Positions 1-12,851 of a DNA stretch of 64,000 bases are shown in pieces. The notes beneath the pieces were generated by a model. The model saw only the letters and a list, made by a program, of their open reading frames with translations, ran no database searches and had not been told where the DNA came from. The translations under genes and the position numbers were made by a program. Numbering within the stretch: position 1 is the stretch's first letter; the number at the start of each line of letters is the position of its first letter. Source of the DNA: Alviniconcha marisindica. Its lineage: Eukaryota > Mollusca > Gastropoda > Provannidae. The stretch covers positions 1-64,000 of the forward strand of contig JABMCL010002109.1 in assembly GCA_018857735.1 (NCBI GenBank). The letters run 5' to 3'.

Positions 1-637
1 TTAACTGTAAATAGTGGACGACGATCTTTTAACCGGCCCCTAGCGTGCTGCCCAGTTCTACGAGTGAATGCCCCAGTACAGCCAAGACGACCCAGCACCC
101 TGACCCCAGTATTGATCCGCAGGTGGACACATCTCATCTCTCCCCTCACCCCTCATTCCCCCTTTGTTCCAGCGACCTCATATCCCGATCCAAATATTGA
201 TCCGCAAGTGGACCAAGCTTTCTTCCTCCCCATCCCCCCCCCCCCCCCCCGTCTCCCCCATGATTTAACTATGATATATCCAAGACAAGCTTACTTTATA
301 GCCGGGATTGTCCCTAATATGCTTTTAGCATCTGAGGACATTAAGCAAAAACATAAGAACAAGAACAAGGATTTTGGGTGTGCTGAAAAGTTGTCTGCTG
401 CTGTAGAATAAAACCTGATTGCTGCCGTACGCCTGCTGTGGTCTCCATTTCGACAGACTCCGCTGCCTGGGTCTCTGTCCTTCTACGCTCCACGCCATTA
501 CAGAAGCATTTCGTAAATCTGCCTATATAATCTTGATAATAGTAGTCTAATTAGCCTGATCCAGTACTTTATGCATTTCACAGCAGTTCTAATAAATAGC
601 GGATGTCTGCCTGTCTCTCCATACAAAAGATTATTTG
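1..637. other. Intergenic DNA with a SINE-tail-like element
   Basis: No gene is supported here. A poly-C run lies near 236-250. The segment at about 308-370 (tgtccctaatatg, then gaggacattaagcaa, then an A/C-rich tail) matches another segment at about 9294-9355, which suggests the 3' end of a dispersed element. An open frame at 64-411 has no recognisable domain and a proline-rich, low-complexity translation, so I do not call it. Confidence 0.4.
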
Positions 638-722
<85 letters not shown>

Positions 723-802
723 GTGTGTGTGTGTGTGAGGGAGAGAGAGAGAGAGGGGGAGCCTGTGTGTGTGTGTGTGTGTGAGAGAGAGGGGGGGGAG
801 CC

Positions 803-878
<76 letters not shown>

Positions 879-945
879 GTGTGTGAGAGAGAGAGCGCGG
901 AGGAGCCTGTGCCGTGTGTGTGTGCGTGTGCGTGTGTGTTTGTCA

Positions 946-990
<45 letters not shown>

Positions 991-1058
991 TGCCCTATGT
1001 GTATGTGTGTGTGTGTGTCGGGGGGGTGGGGTGGGGTGGGGGGGAGGGGGGGGGGGTC
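638..1058. repeat. Compound (TG)n/(GA)n/(G)n microsatellite
   Basis: Long TG tracts (about 640-735, 764-783, 808-885 and 952-988) are separated by GA-rich interruptions and end in a G-rich stretch. The spacer 'gggagcctgtg' occurs twice between tracts, so the block grew by duplication of a TG-GA-spacer unit as well as by slippage. Long open frames across it are artefacts of a dinucleotide repeat. Confidence 0.95.
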
Positions 1059-1531
1059 GCTGCCATGACTCAGTCCAAGGCGGGCATACAGGTCACTGAC
1101 AATGACACTGACCTAACCGGCTCGGTCTGGGGCGGCCGGCCGACTTTACCTCACTCCCAGTGAAAACCGTAACCGATCCTTGTGTCAACTCGTCTTGTGT
1201 TTGCTGAGCGGTCTGGGTTGTTCAGTTCTGCGCTGCACAACTGATGCAGCACATGACACGGCAACCGTTCGCACCAGCCACGTTTAAAAGCCATCGGTTG
1301 ATTTTAAAGTTCTCGCAGTTGCTACACTTTGAATTTCTCCCGCTACTGACGAACAGCTCAATGAAAAGCCGGTACAGCTACAGGCATTGACTTACAATTT
1401 GATTCAGTATTGCATGTTTTTGCTGTTAGTTCGAGGTATGCTGAAAGACACTGATTCTCCGTTGGAAAGAGGCTGAATTCCACACATCACTGACATCACT
1501 AAAAACTACATGAGGGTGTCCAGTTAGTAAT

Positions 1532-1555
1532 TTAGAGAGAGACAGAGACAGAGAC

Positions 1556-1595
<40 letters not shown>

Positions 1596-1630
1596 GCACA
1601 CACACACACGACACACACACATAACAAACA

Positions 1631-1710
<80 letters not shown>
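1532..1710. repeat. (GACA)n followed by (AC)n microsatellite
   Basis: A GACA tetranucleotide tract at about 1538-1593 runs into an AC tract with a few interruptions up to about 1708. Confidence 0.95.
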
Positions 1711-1711
<1 letters not shown>

Positions 1712-1772
1712 ACACAAGACACACCGGCACAGAGATTCCACCAGTCACTTGAAAACCTTTCGGCGTACAAAA

Positions 1773-1877
<105 letters not shown>

Positions 1878-2007
1878 CCGCGCGCGTGGGTGAGTGGGTG
1901 ATGCCGTGTGTGTGCCAGTATATCCTATATACGTATTGCATAGATATAACTGACTGATATATACTCCCAAGCACATACGTGTCGTGAGACTGAGGCCGTG
2001 TGCCGCA

Positions 2008-2041
2008 GTGTGTGTGTGTGTTCACGTTTGTGTGTGTGTGT

Positions 2042-2106
<65 letters not shown>
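2008..2106. repeat. (GT)n microsatellite
   Basis: Interrupted GT tract, uniform from about 2043 to 2105. Confidence 0.95.
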
Positions 2107-2108
<2 letters not shown>

Positions 2109-3004
2109 TTTGATGCGTTCATTCAATGCATACGCACGATTGTAAACCTAAAAACGAAAGTAGCGTTGAAACAACACGTCTTTGACCTCCCACCGAGTCA
2201 GTGAAACTCGCGAGAAGTGTAGCCGTGAACACATCATATTAGCAAAAGTCGGATCCAGTGTCTTTCCTCTTTTTATTTTATTCACCAGTTATATGGACTG
2301 CAGGGCTTGTCACCAGGATCTCCACGACCATCTCACGCCATCGCCCTTAGTGTCAACATGCACCGACCGTCCTTTCACAGACCACCTCAGCCCGCGTGCA
2401 TGTGATCGTCTGCGTGCATACATTAACTTGGTTGTTTTTTTAATGAGGGACAAATCTTGCGTGTAAAAAGTCGTTAGCTACAGCTTAACCATTAATATAC
2501 AAATGTCTTCTTTTTAATAGTAATAATGATAGTAAGTTACTACTGTAATATAAAATGACCAAATTACTCATTTTCAGCTTTCATTAATTCTAACAGAGAG
2601 GATTATTCATTTATTAGTGCCCATTGAAAAATTCACAAACTAGCTGCTCCCGCAGAAAGGTCAAATGCCGGCGTGTGTCCCACGTGATTCTGCGCCGGCC
2701 GACCTTCACCTGGTAAACAAACACAAGGGTGCCACACACACGCCTTCGCCAATACCAGGCCGCCTGAGGGTTCCCAAACTGAACCCGGAACGGACTTACG
2801 AGTGCGAAGGAAACGCTTCGTCGTTGTACTTTGTGTTGCTTGATCTTCGGGGACTGGACTCGTCGACATTCGCAGCACATCGAGACGAAGCGCGTGTGCG
2901 CGTCTGTCACTGCATGCGTGTGTGCCCGCGTTGCGAGGTGCATGTTAGCCTAGTGCTTCGCGGTCCTACGTGTGTTATGACTGCCGCATGGTTCAGCTCC
3001 AGCC
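2107..3004. other. Intergenic DNA upstream of the GLYAT-like gene
   Basis: No coding exon is supported. The segment from about 2650 to 3000 is GC- and CpG-richer than its flanks and lies just upstream of the candidate TATA element, so it may be promoter-proximal. Open frames here on both strands show no recognisable domain. Confidence 0.4.
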
Positions 3005-3041
3005 TTTAAATATAAAGCCCGGGTTCGCTGAATTTTCTCAG
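3005..3041 (+). promoter_or_regulatory. Candidate TATA-type core promoter of the GLYAT-like gene
   Basis: The run 'tttaaatataaag' at 3005-3017 resembles a TATA box. A pyrimidine-flanked CAG (tctcagac) lies about 25-30 bases downstream, at 3036-3043, where an initiator would be expected. It is about 850 bases upstream of the first ATG, so the 5' UTR is either long or interrupted by an unseen intron. This rests on motif position only; no transcript evidence is available. Confidence 0.35.
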
Positions 3042-3888
3042 ACGACACTCAGACAGAGGATCGTGACAGAAGAAGCATCCCCAAAACTCTGTGCATTATC
3101 TTCGGGTCTTTTCTGGCAGTGGCCTTCGAGTTAGACTTTTTATATGCTTCACTGAACTGTTTTCTTCTTCGACCGACTTCTGCTCAAGTGGAACTGTGAC
3201 CGATATAACTGTATCTATACCCTTTGCCCTTAAGCGGCGGCCTTTCTCTTGTTCAAGATTAGGAACCCTGTCTGGCTCACCTTTGCGATACTAAGACGGT
3301 TCCAGACTGCACAGGCGCCCCAAGGCCGACGACTGGTTGCGTCACTCTTGGCCCTTCGGAGTTGACAATCGCGACCAGTGAGAGTCCACTACTCTGCTCC
3401 AGGCTAGCATAAAACGATTTACTATTCTGGACAACTTCTTGCTTGTGTGGTTTTTACAACGATCGCTGAATAACTCTCAGTCACGCGCAGATGTATGCAC
3501 GTGGGAGTTGTTATAAATTATTATTATGATACGTGATTTTTAGAATTGCCAGTCAGCCGAAGGCCTGATGCTGATTGAAGAACTGATCGAAAGCCCTATT
3601 TATCGTATGGATGACTGACTGCATCGGTCACGAGGATTTTGTTTGATTTTTTTAAATTTTGTATGTGTCATCTTGGCACAGAACTGTCACAGTGACAAGA
3701 ACAGGGTAATCAAAACTTTGACACAGCTTGTTTTTCTGTAAAAGTGACTGTAAACAGGGTTGGGCTGAATACTCGCAATACTAACACCAAGGAAGCCTGA
3801 ACAGCACAAAGACTGAAGCGGGGAACCAAATTTGTTATTGGTGTTCAAGATTCTCCTGTAAGACGGTGTGGGGCCAGACATCTTCACC

Positions 3889-3969
3889 ATGATTTATCAG
3901 CTACTTTCCAAGGAAGAAATTGTTCAACTGAAAGATGAACTTCAGCACGATCTGCCAGGATCAGCAAAG
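3889..3969 (+). CDS. GLYAT-like protein, coding exon 1 (residues 1-27)
   Basis: The ATG at 3889 has a good context (ttcaccatg). It opens a 27-codon exon ending at a consensus donor, AAG|gtaaga, in phase 0. The peptide (start MIYQLLSKEE, end LPGSAK) is a short amphipathic N-terminus. The 'L..LP.S.K' pattern just before the join to exon 2 is what GLYAT family proteins show at this place. It is too short to be identified alone; its support is the in-frame join to exon 2, which continues the family pattern. Confidence 0.72.
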
Positions 3970-4887
3970 GTAAGACATTTGTTTTTATAATTTTTATTGT
4001 GAAGTCTGTTTAACTCTAAGTACCAAATTATACATTTTTAATTTTGTTTTATATATGAATTATGATCAATGAATGAGTGTGTGACAATTTGTAAGGCACA
4101 AAAAACACCTTTGACACACAAAATGAAGTATATATATATATATATATATATACATGTTCACAGTGCAGAAGATACAGTAATTGTTGATTCTGATAAATGT
4201 ATACATGTACAAAGCATTGTAGATCATTGCACTGTCTATGATTTAGTTCATTTTATATAATTTTATAGTACACTTGCTGAGTGCCTAATCTCAAGATGAG
4301 CCCTAAGCATTGCACAGTGGCAACCATAGTGCTCTTCTCTACTTCTGAGCAGACCCACTGTGCTCTAGTCATATATGACTGAATGAATGACTGTAGCTCT
4401 ACATGGCGTGTTCTGAATATTCACCAAAGTGGTTGCAGTGCTGTTTAGTTGTTACATGGCTAGTGCCATGTCAGACTGCTGCTGTCTCAGCACAGGTTCT
4501 GCATACACCATGCAACTGTACACCAGTTTATGGTTGCAGTCAGGAATAGTTTTCACCTTCGGTGCCACCAGCTTTATTTTGTTATGTTAATTATTATCAT
4601 TATTATTTTACAGTTCATTTGTTGTCTAATATTTTGGTCTTACATGCCTTCTTTGCCAATAGCAATGACAGTAGTAACATTAATAACAATAAGTTACACT
4701 ACATGCTCAAAATTCTGAAGATTCTGAGTCTGACACTTTTAGTGCGTACTAGGTTATTTTGGGGTTTCCATAAATAATCCACTGAACTCTGACATGGACT
4801 ATAGGGACTTTAAATTTAATGTGCATATATTTGATCTTTTTGCATGCGTATACACACGGGGAACCTCAGTTGATAGTCTCATCCAAA

Positions 4888-5012
4888 GGACTTTTGTCTC
4901 CCTACTCTGTCTTCCTGAAGGACTTTTGTCTCCCTACTCTGTCTCCCTGAAGGACTTTTGTCTCCCTACTCTGTCTCCCTGAAGGACTTTTGTCTCCCTA
5001 CTCTGTCTCCCC
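4888..5012. repeat. 32-bp tandem repeat, about four copies
   Basis: The unit begins 'aaggacttttgtctccctac' and continues 'tctgtctccctg'. Copies are almost identical, and the last runs into a C-rich stretch. Confidence 0.9.
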
Positions 5013-6785
5013 CCTCACTCTGATCTCATCCTTTTTTTGTCACATGATTAGAATTATAAAACATGTCATGTCTTTTATGTCACACTTTCTTGCACAGGAC
5101 ATGCATTCTAGATAACTAGTGAAGACACTTCAGTACACACTCACACACACACACACATGCACGCACGTATGTACGCACACACACACACACACACATATTT
5201 AAAATGCCCCCACACAAAACTATCTCTCTCTCTCTTTGCTGTTGAGGCAGACCTAGAATGTGCATTTTTCAACAACGAAACTGAAACTGAAATTCACTTC
5301 ATAATCATATTATCATGTACTATGACTTAAGAGATAAATTCATGCAAATAGTTAGATGTCCATCACTTTTTAAACTGTCAGTGTTTGCTTCTGAAAACAC
5401 CTATCTCCAACTCTGACTCACTGCTTTCCTGCAAAACAAGTATGTAATATTAATATTTGCTGCAGACTATTATATAGAACCTGTGTAGGTCACAGACTGT
5501 TTCCACTCTCACTGGTCCTGATATAACCCTAATGGGTGACTGGGCGTAAAACACCAAGTTACTTACTCCACTCTCACTGTCTCAGTCTGGGTTACAGGCT
5601 GTGTCCTCTCCAAAGTCTGGGTTACAGACTGTCTCCTAGTCCTAGATTTAAGTTTAGTGGCATGATTGGCCTGGCTGTGCAGATTGAATCAATAGTCATC
5701 ACATTATCTTTTCTGTATTTTTTTCCTTCTGTTCTCTCTTCTCCTTTTTTTGCAACTCAGCTGGAAGTATAAGCTGTAAACTTATATAATGCATTGTGGC
5801 AAAAGGCAGGCTCCAAGCACCAACTAACTAACATTGTTATGCACATATCAAACATATCAAACAATATAAACTCAGTAATATTTAAAGCTGTCCAAGACTT
5901 CATTGTCCAGTCCGGCCATTTTGCCATAGAATGACAAACTCAATTAAATAGTTACTGGCAGCGCATAAGAGCATTCTCTCTCTCTCTGATTTTGATTGAT
6001 TTTTGTTGTTGTTTTCATGTTGTTTAATATAAACATACATACCTGTTATTGCAAAATGAATTAATTAGTAAATTATGTTTGTGAGCCTAGCTTGTTTAAT
6101 GCTCATACAATGATTTTGATTGTCCATATTTTCATGAATGTAAATAAACTTTGTTTAAACCAACTAACTGATGTTGTTGGCAGTCAGTGTCCTCTCATAA
6201 AAAGGGATTTCATCACTTGCGGAAATGCTGATGCAGCTTGTGTGTGTTTCACGTTCTTGGCACTGGTATATATATCTGCATGTTTGTTTATGTCATGCAT
6301 GGACTTTTTGTTTGTTTGTTTTTGGACAGCATCGCTTATTTGCTATCACCAGCGATACAAATTGACAGAATGATTAGGTTTTCTTCTTTCTTTCTTTTTT
6401 CTTTTTTTCTTTTCTTTTAATTTTACAAATCCCTTGTATAATATTTGCATCACAGTTGCAGGTGTGTATTAGATCATGTCTGTGAACTATTTGACATTGC
6501 TCTGTGTGTGTGTGTGGCGTGCTATTATCCTTTGTTGCAATGTTAAAGTATTGTTATTATTTATTGTGCACTGTTTATATTTATTTTTTATTGTTTATTT
6601 TTGCTACTCTGCACCACAAGACAAACTACCTGGTTGACACCAGGAAACATGTGTTTGGACAATACATTTTCTAATTCTGATTCTGATTATTAATTGAGCT
6701 TATAGTTATACTGACTACACACTACACGCTCATCATTCAAACGGTTCGTGCACCTGCACAGTGCTGCGATTATTCAGATTTGTCA

Positions 6786-6787
6786 GG

Positions 6788-6850
<63 letters not shown>
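6786..6850. repeat. (TA)n microsatellite
   Basis: About 31 uninterrupted TA units. Confidence 0.95.
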
Positions 6851-6852
<2 letters not shown>

Positions 6853-8070
6853 GATCTGGCTCTCAGTCCCAACAGTGCAATGAAAAGAACACCAGCTGTA
6901 ACAGAGTATGTACAGTGCTGGCATGCTGTGATTGCAGCATGAATGATGAAATGATGTTACGATCGATCCAGTGTCTTAATGCTTATTCAGTTGGTTGAGG
7001 GATCGTTCTTCAGCAGTCGGATTGTTCGCCCAGCTCAGTTTCGCCACGCAAACTAGTCCGAACTGATGCAATCATCGTTTCTGATCACGTGCAGTCACAC
7101 ACTTTACAACTGTGAGGCTGACACGTCATCTCTAATCTTCCCACGAGTTTTAAATGTGCATTGACTTATGACTTATGGCTTACGCATTGGCGGTGTTTGT
7201 CCGACCTGAGGTAACTATAGTGTTGTGGCCAACAGAACGTTAATGCTCCAATGATTCTCTTGTCCTCTGTCTCAGCGCGTGTCAACATGTGTGTGAATCA
7301 TTAGAACCCCCCGGTGGTCTCATATATTAATAATTACATTGATTGTGTGTATATCATAAAATAGTGCTAAGCTCTAGTGTGTGTGTGCGTGCGCGCATGT
7401 GTTTCTGCTTGAGACAATAATATAATAACATGTTTGATGGTTTGCGACACTTTTGATGGGTTGCGACTGTCACGCAAGTTTGACGTCAGAAGTGAAGAAT
7501 CGTAAGGAAAGGGGGCGAAACTTTGTATTATATTTTTTTCGATTTTAACTTGGGTAACTTGTACACGCCTATTTCAGTAATACTGTACGCAAGTTAATAG
7601 GGCTAGGACTTCTAAGACATCTGGTCGCGGGCGCACATGCGTGTGTATATAATGTAGGGCCATGTGTGTATCATTACAGCACGAAACACCCCCACAGTGG
7701 CTAATCTCCTGTTGTACGATAATTTGTTTATAACGAAGTGGTATTGTTGGGAAGGTCTTTCAAGAAGTTTACAAGTATACTCAAGCTCAAAAGTTAAACA
7801 GCTTTTGGCAATAACGCACAGATGTTCAAACCTCAGTAAACTTCATCCACGAACCTCCACGGTAAAATGCTTATTCACTTGTCTACTTCCATTCACCGTG
7901 CAAAATGTTTCACACATGCTCAGCACCGCGTGGAGGACACGTGAAAAACGTGCCTGATGTGCGTAGAAATTCGTAATTTTGCCAATATTACGTACGAATT
8001 CAGGTTCAGGATCTATTACGTCACTGGATGCTGGCAACGCCTTGGCTTACTGCGGCATTTGAAAAATATA

Positions 8071-8072
8071 CA

Positions 8073-8107
<35 letters not shown>

Positions 8108-8161
8108 GCGCGCGCGCACACACACACACACACACCAACACACACACACACACACACACAC
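8071..8161. repeat. (ACGC)n/(AC)n compound microsatellite
   Basis: An ACGC tetranucleotide tract passes through a short CG tract into AC repeats. Confidence 0.95.
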
Positions 8162-9137
8162 AGAATAAAGTATTTTTCCAAACACCGGACACCAGAATAC
8201 CGCAACCAAAATCAGATAAGTAGCCTACATTTCATTTTTCACCATTTAACTTTTGTTTAAGTGTTGTTTTGTTGCTGGAAAAAAGGGGCTTGCCCCGAAA
8301 ATTCGCACGTTGTGTGTTGTCATATTAAATAAGCGTTCTTTTTAACCCTTAACGTGTTTCGATGTTCAGAATGCATAAAATTGCTAGACAGTTGCATGCA
8401 TCAGCTCGCATCCACAGGAGTGATCGTCCACAGTGTTAGTAAGTTGACAAATCAGTATCGACTTTGTGAAATTGGTATGTGACCTTATTTGATGAAAAGA
8501 TGAAACGAAATACCATCCTTACTTCTTTAAGTCGCGTAACGTTTTGGCTTGAGTGTATCTGTTTCGTTCTTTCGAAAGGCACGCATATGTAGGCCATTGG
8601 CTGAAGATATTTTGTGTCTTTTCTTTAGAAAAGCAAGCAGTTCTGACGTCAAACGCAAAGGTGAAGAAGCTATACTATAACGACAAGCACAAAAGCGATG
8701 TATGGGTGACACAGTTCCTTGTTTGTGTAACGATAGTCGGCTAATGTGACTCACCTACCCATACTGACGATGTAAAGGGTCCTGATCTTGGTTCCCCGCT
8801 TAACAAGTAGGTTCAGTGCCCATTCAAACTCACAAAAGTGTTTACTGGTGCGAGACGAGTCATAATCTTAAGTTAAAGGAACTAGCCTTTTCGGAGCAAG
8901 TTTTTGTCCAAGAGAAAAAAGGGACCAAAATAAAAAGTGAATATCTAGGCTTCGTTTTAATATGCGCCCTTTATTTTAAATTTTGTAAAAATATTTTAGA
9001 TACCGACGGAAAACGGGACAGACTTCACACAAGAAGATTCTTAGGTCGGTGCACGCAACGCCTTTGTGTTTTGTTTTGTTTTGTTTTTTATAGAACCAGG
9101 ACATACTTGGACTGTTGTTCTACGTTCTCCCCCCCCC

Positions 9138-9139
<2 letters not shown>

Positions 9140-9231
<92 letters not shown>
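9140..9231. repeat. (CT)n(AT)n compound microsatellite
   Basis: A CT tract to about 9205, then AT units to about 9231. It is followed closely by the dispersed-element tail at 9294-9355. Confidence 0.95.
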
Positions 9232-9293
9232 ATAGGCACTCTTGTCCGTGGACGTAAAGCTATATTGAACCATGTTCACGCATTGGTCTCAGC

Positions 9294-9355
9294 TTGTCCC
9301 TAATATGTCAACTGACATCCGAGGACATTAAGCAACACAACAACAACAACAACAA
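9294..9355. repeat. Dispersed element tail with (CAA)n
   Basis: The pieces 'gtccctaatatg' and 'gaggacattaagcaa' repeat the segment near 308-350. Both copies end in an A/C-rich simple tail, here (CAA)n, as expected at a SINE 3' end. The rest of the element was not delimited. Confidence 0.5.
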
Positions 9356-9849
9356 TAGGCACTCAGAGAGACCGTGGCTCGGGTCGCCAGAGGCACAAGA
9401 TTGAATGAGATAGCGGCAGTTAAGCCGTTAGGCTAGCCGTGACACTGTACAGTGTTTTCATTACGGTCAAGATAATTTTAAAATAGAAATAAAACCGACC
9501 AAACATGTTAAAACAAACCATTTTAATTTTAAGTCGTTATTTTGATCTCTTCTAGCTGTTGGAGAAAGGCGATTCATTTCGGACGAAGCAAGGTTTGGAA
9601 AGACTTGTAGTACCTTTAAGCTGGGGAAAGATGCGATCATCAAGAGAGTAATTACTCATAGAACTTCGCGTGAGCGTAGAGACTTGGAACAGTTTAGCGT
9701 CTTCAAGCGTAGTAATTACATGATACTCCTAAGTCTCCAAACCACGCCTACTCGGCGTTTGAGTCGTAATCGTTTTCTTTGTCCAGGGAATGTATTTTGT
9801 CGGTAGGCAATAAGTACTGTACCCTTTTTCTATCCTGGCAGATGTGAAC

Positions 9850-10400
9850 GGATGACAAACAAACGTTGCGTGAAGGGGGCAAACAGTGTGTCATGAAGGG
9901 GCAAACATTGTGTGAAGGGCAAACGTTGTGTGACGGGCGAATGTTGTGTGAAGGGGCAAACATTTTGTCATGAAGGGGCAAACAAACATTGTGTGAAGGG
10001 GCAAACCGTGTGAAGGGGACAGACGTGTCACGAAGGGGCAAACAAACGTGCGAAGGGGACAAACGTTATGTTGTGAGGGGGCAAACGTTGTGTGAAAAAG
10101 ACAAACTTTGTGTCACGAAGGGGCAAACAAATGTTGTATGAAGCGGAGAAACATTTTGTCATGAAGGGGCACACAAACGTTGTGTGAAGGGGAAAACGTT
10201 GTGTGAAGGGGCAAACATTCTGTGAATCGGCAAACAAATGTTCTGTGAAGGGGATATATATTATTTGAAGGGGATATATATTATTTTTTTGAAAGCGGGC
10301 AAACAAACGTTGTGGGAGGGGGGCAAATGTATGAAGGAGACAAACGTTGTATTGAAGGGGCAAACAAACGTGTGAAGTGGACACGGTGTGTGAGGGGGGA
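9850..10400. repeat. Degenerate ~22-bp minisatellite
   Basis: Units of the type 'gaaggggcaaacaaacgttg' followed by 'tgt' recur about 20-25 times with length and base variation (gaaggggcaaacattgtgtg, gaaggggacaaacgttgt and others). The repetitive minus-strand open frames (Pro-Ser-His-Asn-Val-Cys-like peptides) are by-products of the repeat and are not called as genes. Confidence 0.9.
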
Positions 10401-11137
10401 GGGGAAGACAAAAATCGTGTCTTAATTCATTCAGAAAAATTGACCCTTGTTTCCTGTTTGATTACACCAATATAATTATTATAGACATATTGCTGCCCTT
10501 CAGAAGATTAATCAGTTTGTAATGTACGGCGCCGATATTTAAACTAATTCCTGCACCGATAGATTCGTAACATTTTGCGGTCAGCAGTGTGTAGGCCTAT
10601 CTCTCGCTAGCGGCAATGTTACAAGAGGGGCTAGCCAAGAAGCACTTTCCCGCCAGGGTCAGCGAGTGGCTGTAGTCGCAAAGTCGGTCCGGTCGTTGCC
10701 GACTTAGATAAATACTAGGTACTACTGGTCAGAGACCAGCGGAGAACTGCAGCCAGTCGGGAACGTAAAGTGCAATGACTCGAACTTGACCTTCAGATAA
10801 AAGTAGACGGTGGTCTCATTGTCGTCCGGTCACGGACCTAGTTCAGGGCAGAGGCTGCAGGTTGTCACGCAGGTTTAGCGTGAAGTACACACACTCTCAA
10901 ACGGATTCTGCCGCACCTCGCACGGCTGATAGAACAAGGTCCTTTGCACCAGTCCCGAGCTAGCGGCAAAAATGCCTGTGCATTGCCGCTACATGCGGCT
11001 TTCCCAGCATTGCCGTCCACATTTTCAGTGTTGCGTTGTTTTTAATTAATGCTGAAGTTAGGTAGTGTTGACGTTTTGGTTTTGCTCGCGTTACCCTGCC
11101 TGGTGAGGGGGGGAGAGGGGGGGGGGGTTGCGTGCGT

Positions 11138-11147
11138 GCGCGCGCGC

Positions 11148-11179
<32 letters not shown>

Positions 11180-11289
11180 ACGAACGAACGAACGAATTTT
11201 TTATTAACGAGGGTAAAGGAATAAGTACAGTATACTTTTTTTCATCCAGCCCTCGGGCAAAAACAAAAAACAACAACAACAAAAACAAA

Positions 11290-11347
<58 letters not shown>

Positions 11348-11388
11348 AGGAGCGAACTGCTGAGTCAGACTGTGCGCGCGCGTGTGTG

Positions 11389-11487
<99 letters not shown>

Positions 11488-11590
11488 CGAACGAACGAAT
11501 TTTTTATTAATGAGGGTAAAGGAATAAGTACAGTATACTTTTTTTCATCCAGCCCTCGGGCAAAAACAAAAAAAAACAACAACAACAAAC

Positions 11591-11649
<59 letters not shown>

Positions 11650-11670
11650 AGGAGCGAACTGCTGAGTCAG
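11138..11670. repeat. Local tandem duplication of a ~240-bp block bounded by (TG)n and (GA)n
   Basis: The block TG tract, GA tract, (AACG)n, 'ttttttattaa', 'gagggtaaaggaataagtac', 'catccagccctcgggcaaaa', C/A-rich stretch, GA tract, 'ttttaggagcgaactgctga' occurs twice (about 11138-11370 and 11386-11670). The two copies are nearly identical outside the microsatellites, so the duplication is recent. The inner unique part may be a dispersed-element fragment. Confidence 0.9.
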
Positions 11671-12235
11671 TCTGTTTTTCTGTCCCACAAAGTATATCTG
11701 TCACACACACACACACACCACACTTTCTCTCCCTGATTTTATGACTTTAATAGCCTATGGCATGATCAGTTTCATTTCAAAAAGCGTGTCTGCTGACATA
11801 CACCGAAGTTAAATATAATGTGCATCATAATTACTATCATGATTATCTGTGTGGTTAAGAAAATCGCAGGACAGATTAGCGATCTTCTAGCTGAGGCGGA
11901 CACATTGGAGAGAGTGTCAGTAAGTGCAATACGCTGATAAGGGACCGCACGTTTTGACTGACACGCTGTCGCGATGGGCAGCTTTGTCACCGTTATTAAC
12001 AGAAACGATGGACTTCCTACAGTGACTAGGTGCCATGATCACGCCACTGCAGTAGGACAGGACAAGGCACTAAACTGACATGTTATTAATAACAATAATA
12101 AAAATAGTAAAAAGAAACTGTGGGAACAAATGGGACCATAGAGCGCCTTGCAGTAATATTAGCAATTGTTTTTTTCTCTGATTTTTAAACACACGTTTAT
12201 TTCTGTTTTTTAACTGACCATGTGCTAGTTTTAAC

Positions 12236-12252
12236 ACACACACACACACACC

Positions 12253-12318
<66 letters not shown>
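12236..12318. repeat. (AC)n(TA)n microsatellite
   Basis: AC repeats with one interruption, then about 24 TA units. Confidence 0.95.
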
Positions 12319-12319
<1 letters not shown>

Positions 12320-12413
12320 CGTGTACTGTGTTTTGACAAAATGTGTTGCGTCCTGTTATAACCGTCATCGTTGAATGGGCGCTTAAAATTCGCGCCGTCT
12401 TTCTCTCTCCCTC

Positions 12414-12422
12414 ACACACACG

Positions 12423-12477
<55 letters not shown>
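12414..12477. repeat. (AC)n/(CG)n microsatellite
   Basis: AC tract with a short CG-rich interruption near 12424-12432. Confidence 0.9.
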
Positions 12478-12480
<3 letters not shown>

Positions 12481-12630
12481 CAACACCGTCATACATATAC
12501 ACGGGATAGCAAGGGACCAGGCAGATTAACTTATATTAACTTAAACTGAACTCGACCGAAAGTCCAGCTAGTTCTAATGATACTATAGCCGAGCGAATGA
12601 AAAAGACGTTGCCGGCAGTTTCTATAACTC

Positions 12631-12818
12631 GCCCCCCCCCCCCCCCCCCAAAAAAAGTACCTGACTGACTGTAGTGCAAGTGTGAGTCAAGCTGAGCTAA
12701 AAGGGACCGAAAAGGCGCTGTGAGTGTGGCGACACTGACGCGACTCTCCGGCTTTCCCAGCCGTGCCGCTCCCACAGTCCTGGCCGATCCCAAGTCCTGT
12801 CCGCGGTTGACTGACGGC

Positions 12819-12850
<32 letters not shown>
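12631..12850. repeat. Paired poly-C and poly-G homopolymer tracts
   Basis: A ~19-base C run near 12631-12649 and a ~30-base G run near 12820-12849 are separated by ordinary DNA. 'tctataactcgccccc' and the following 'cccaaaaaaagaa'-like sequence recur near 14110-14170, so the C-run belongs to a small dispersed repeat. Confidence 0.8.

Positions 12851-12851
<1 letters not shown>

Noticed and set aside
64..411. 115-codon open frame at the left edge
   Set aside because: Proline-rich, crosses a poly-C run and a dispersed-element tail; no domain or conserved pattern.
642..1163. Long open frames of Cys/Val, His/Thr, Ser/Leu or Glu/Arg dipeptides
   Set aside because: They are translations of dinucleotide microsatellites here and at many later positions, with no unique protein sequence, splice context or domain.
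9748..10411. Two minus-strand frames with repeated Pro-Ser-His-Asn-Val-Cys peptides
   Set aside because: They arise from the ~22-bp minisatellite; the repeat unit is variable in length and the frame breaks between them.
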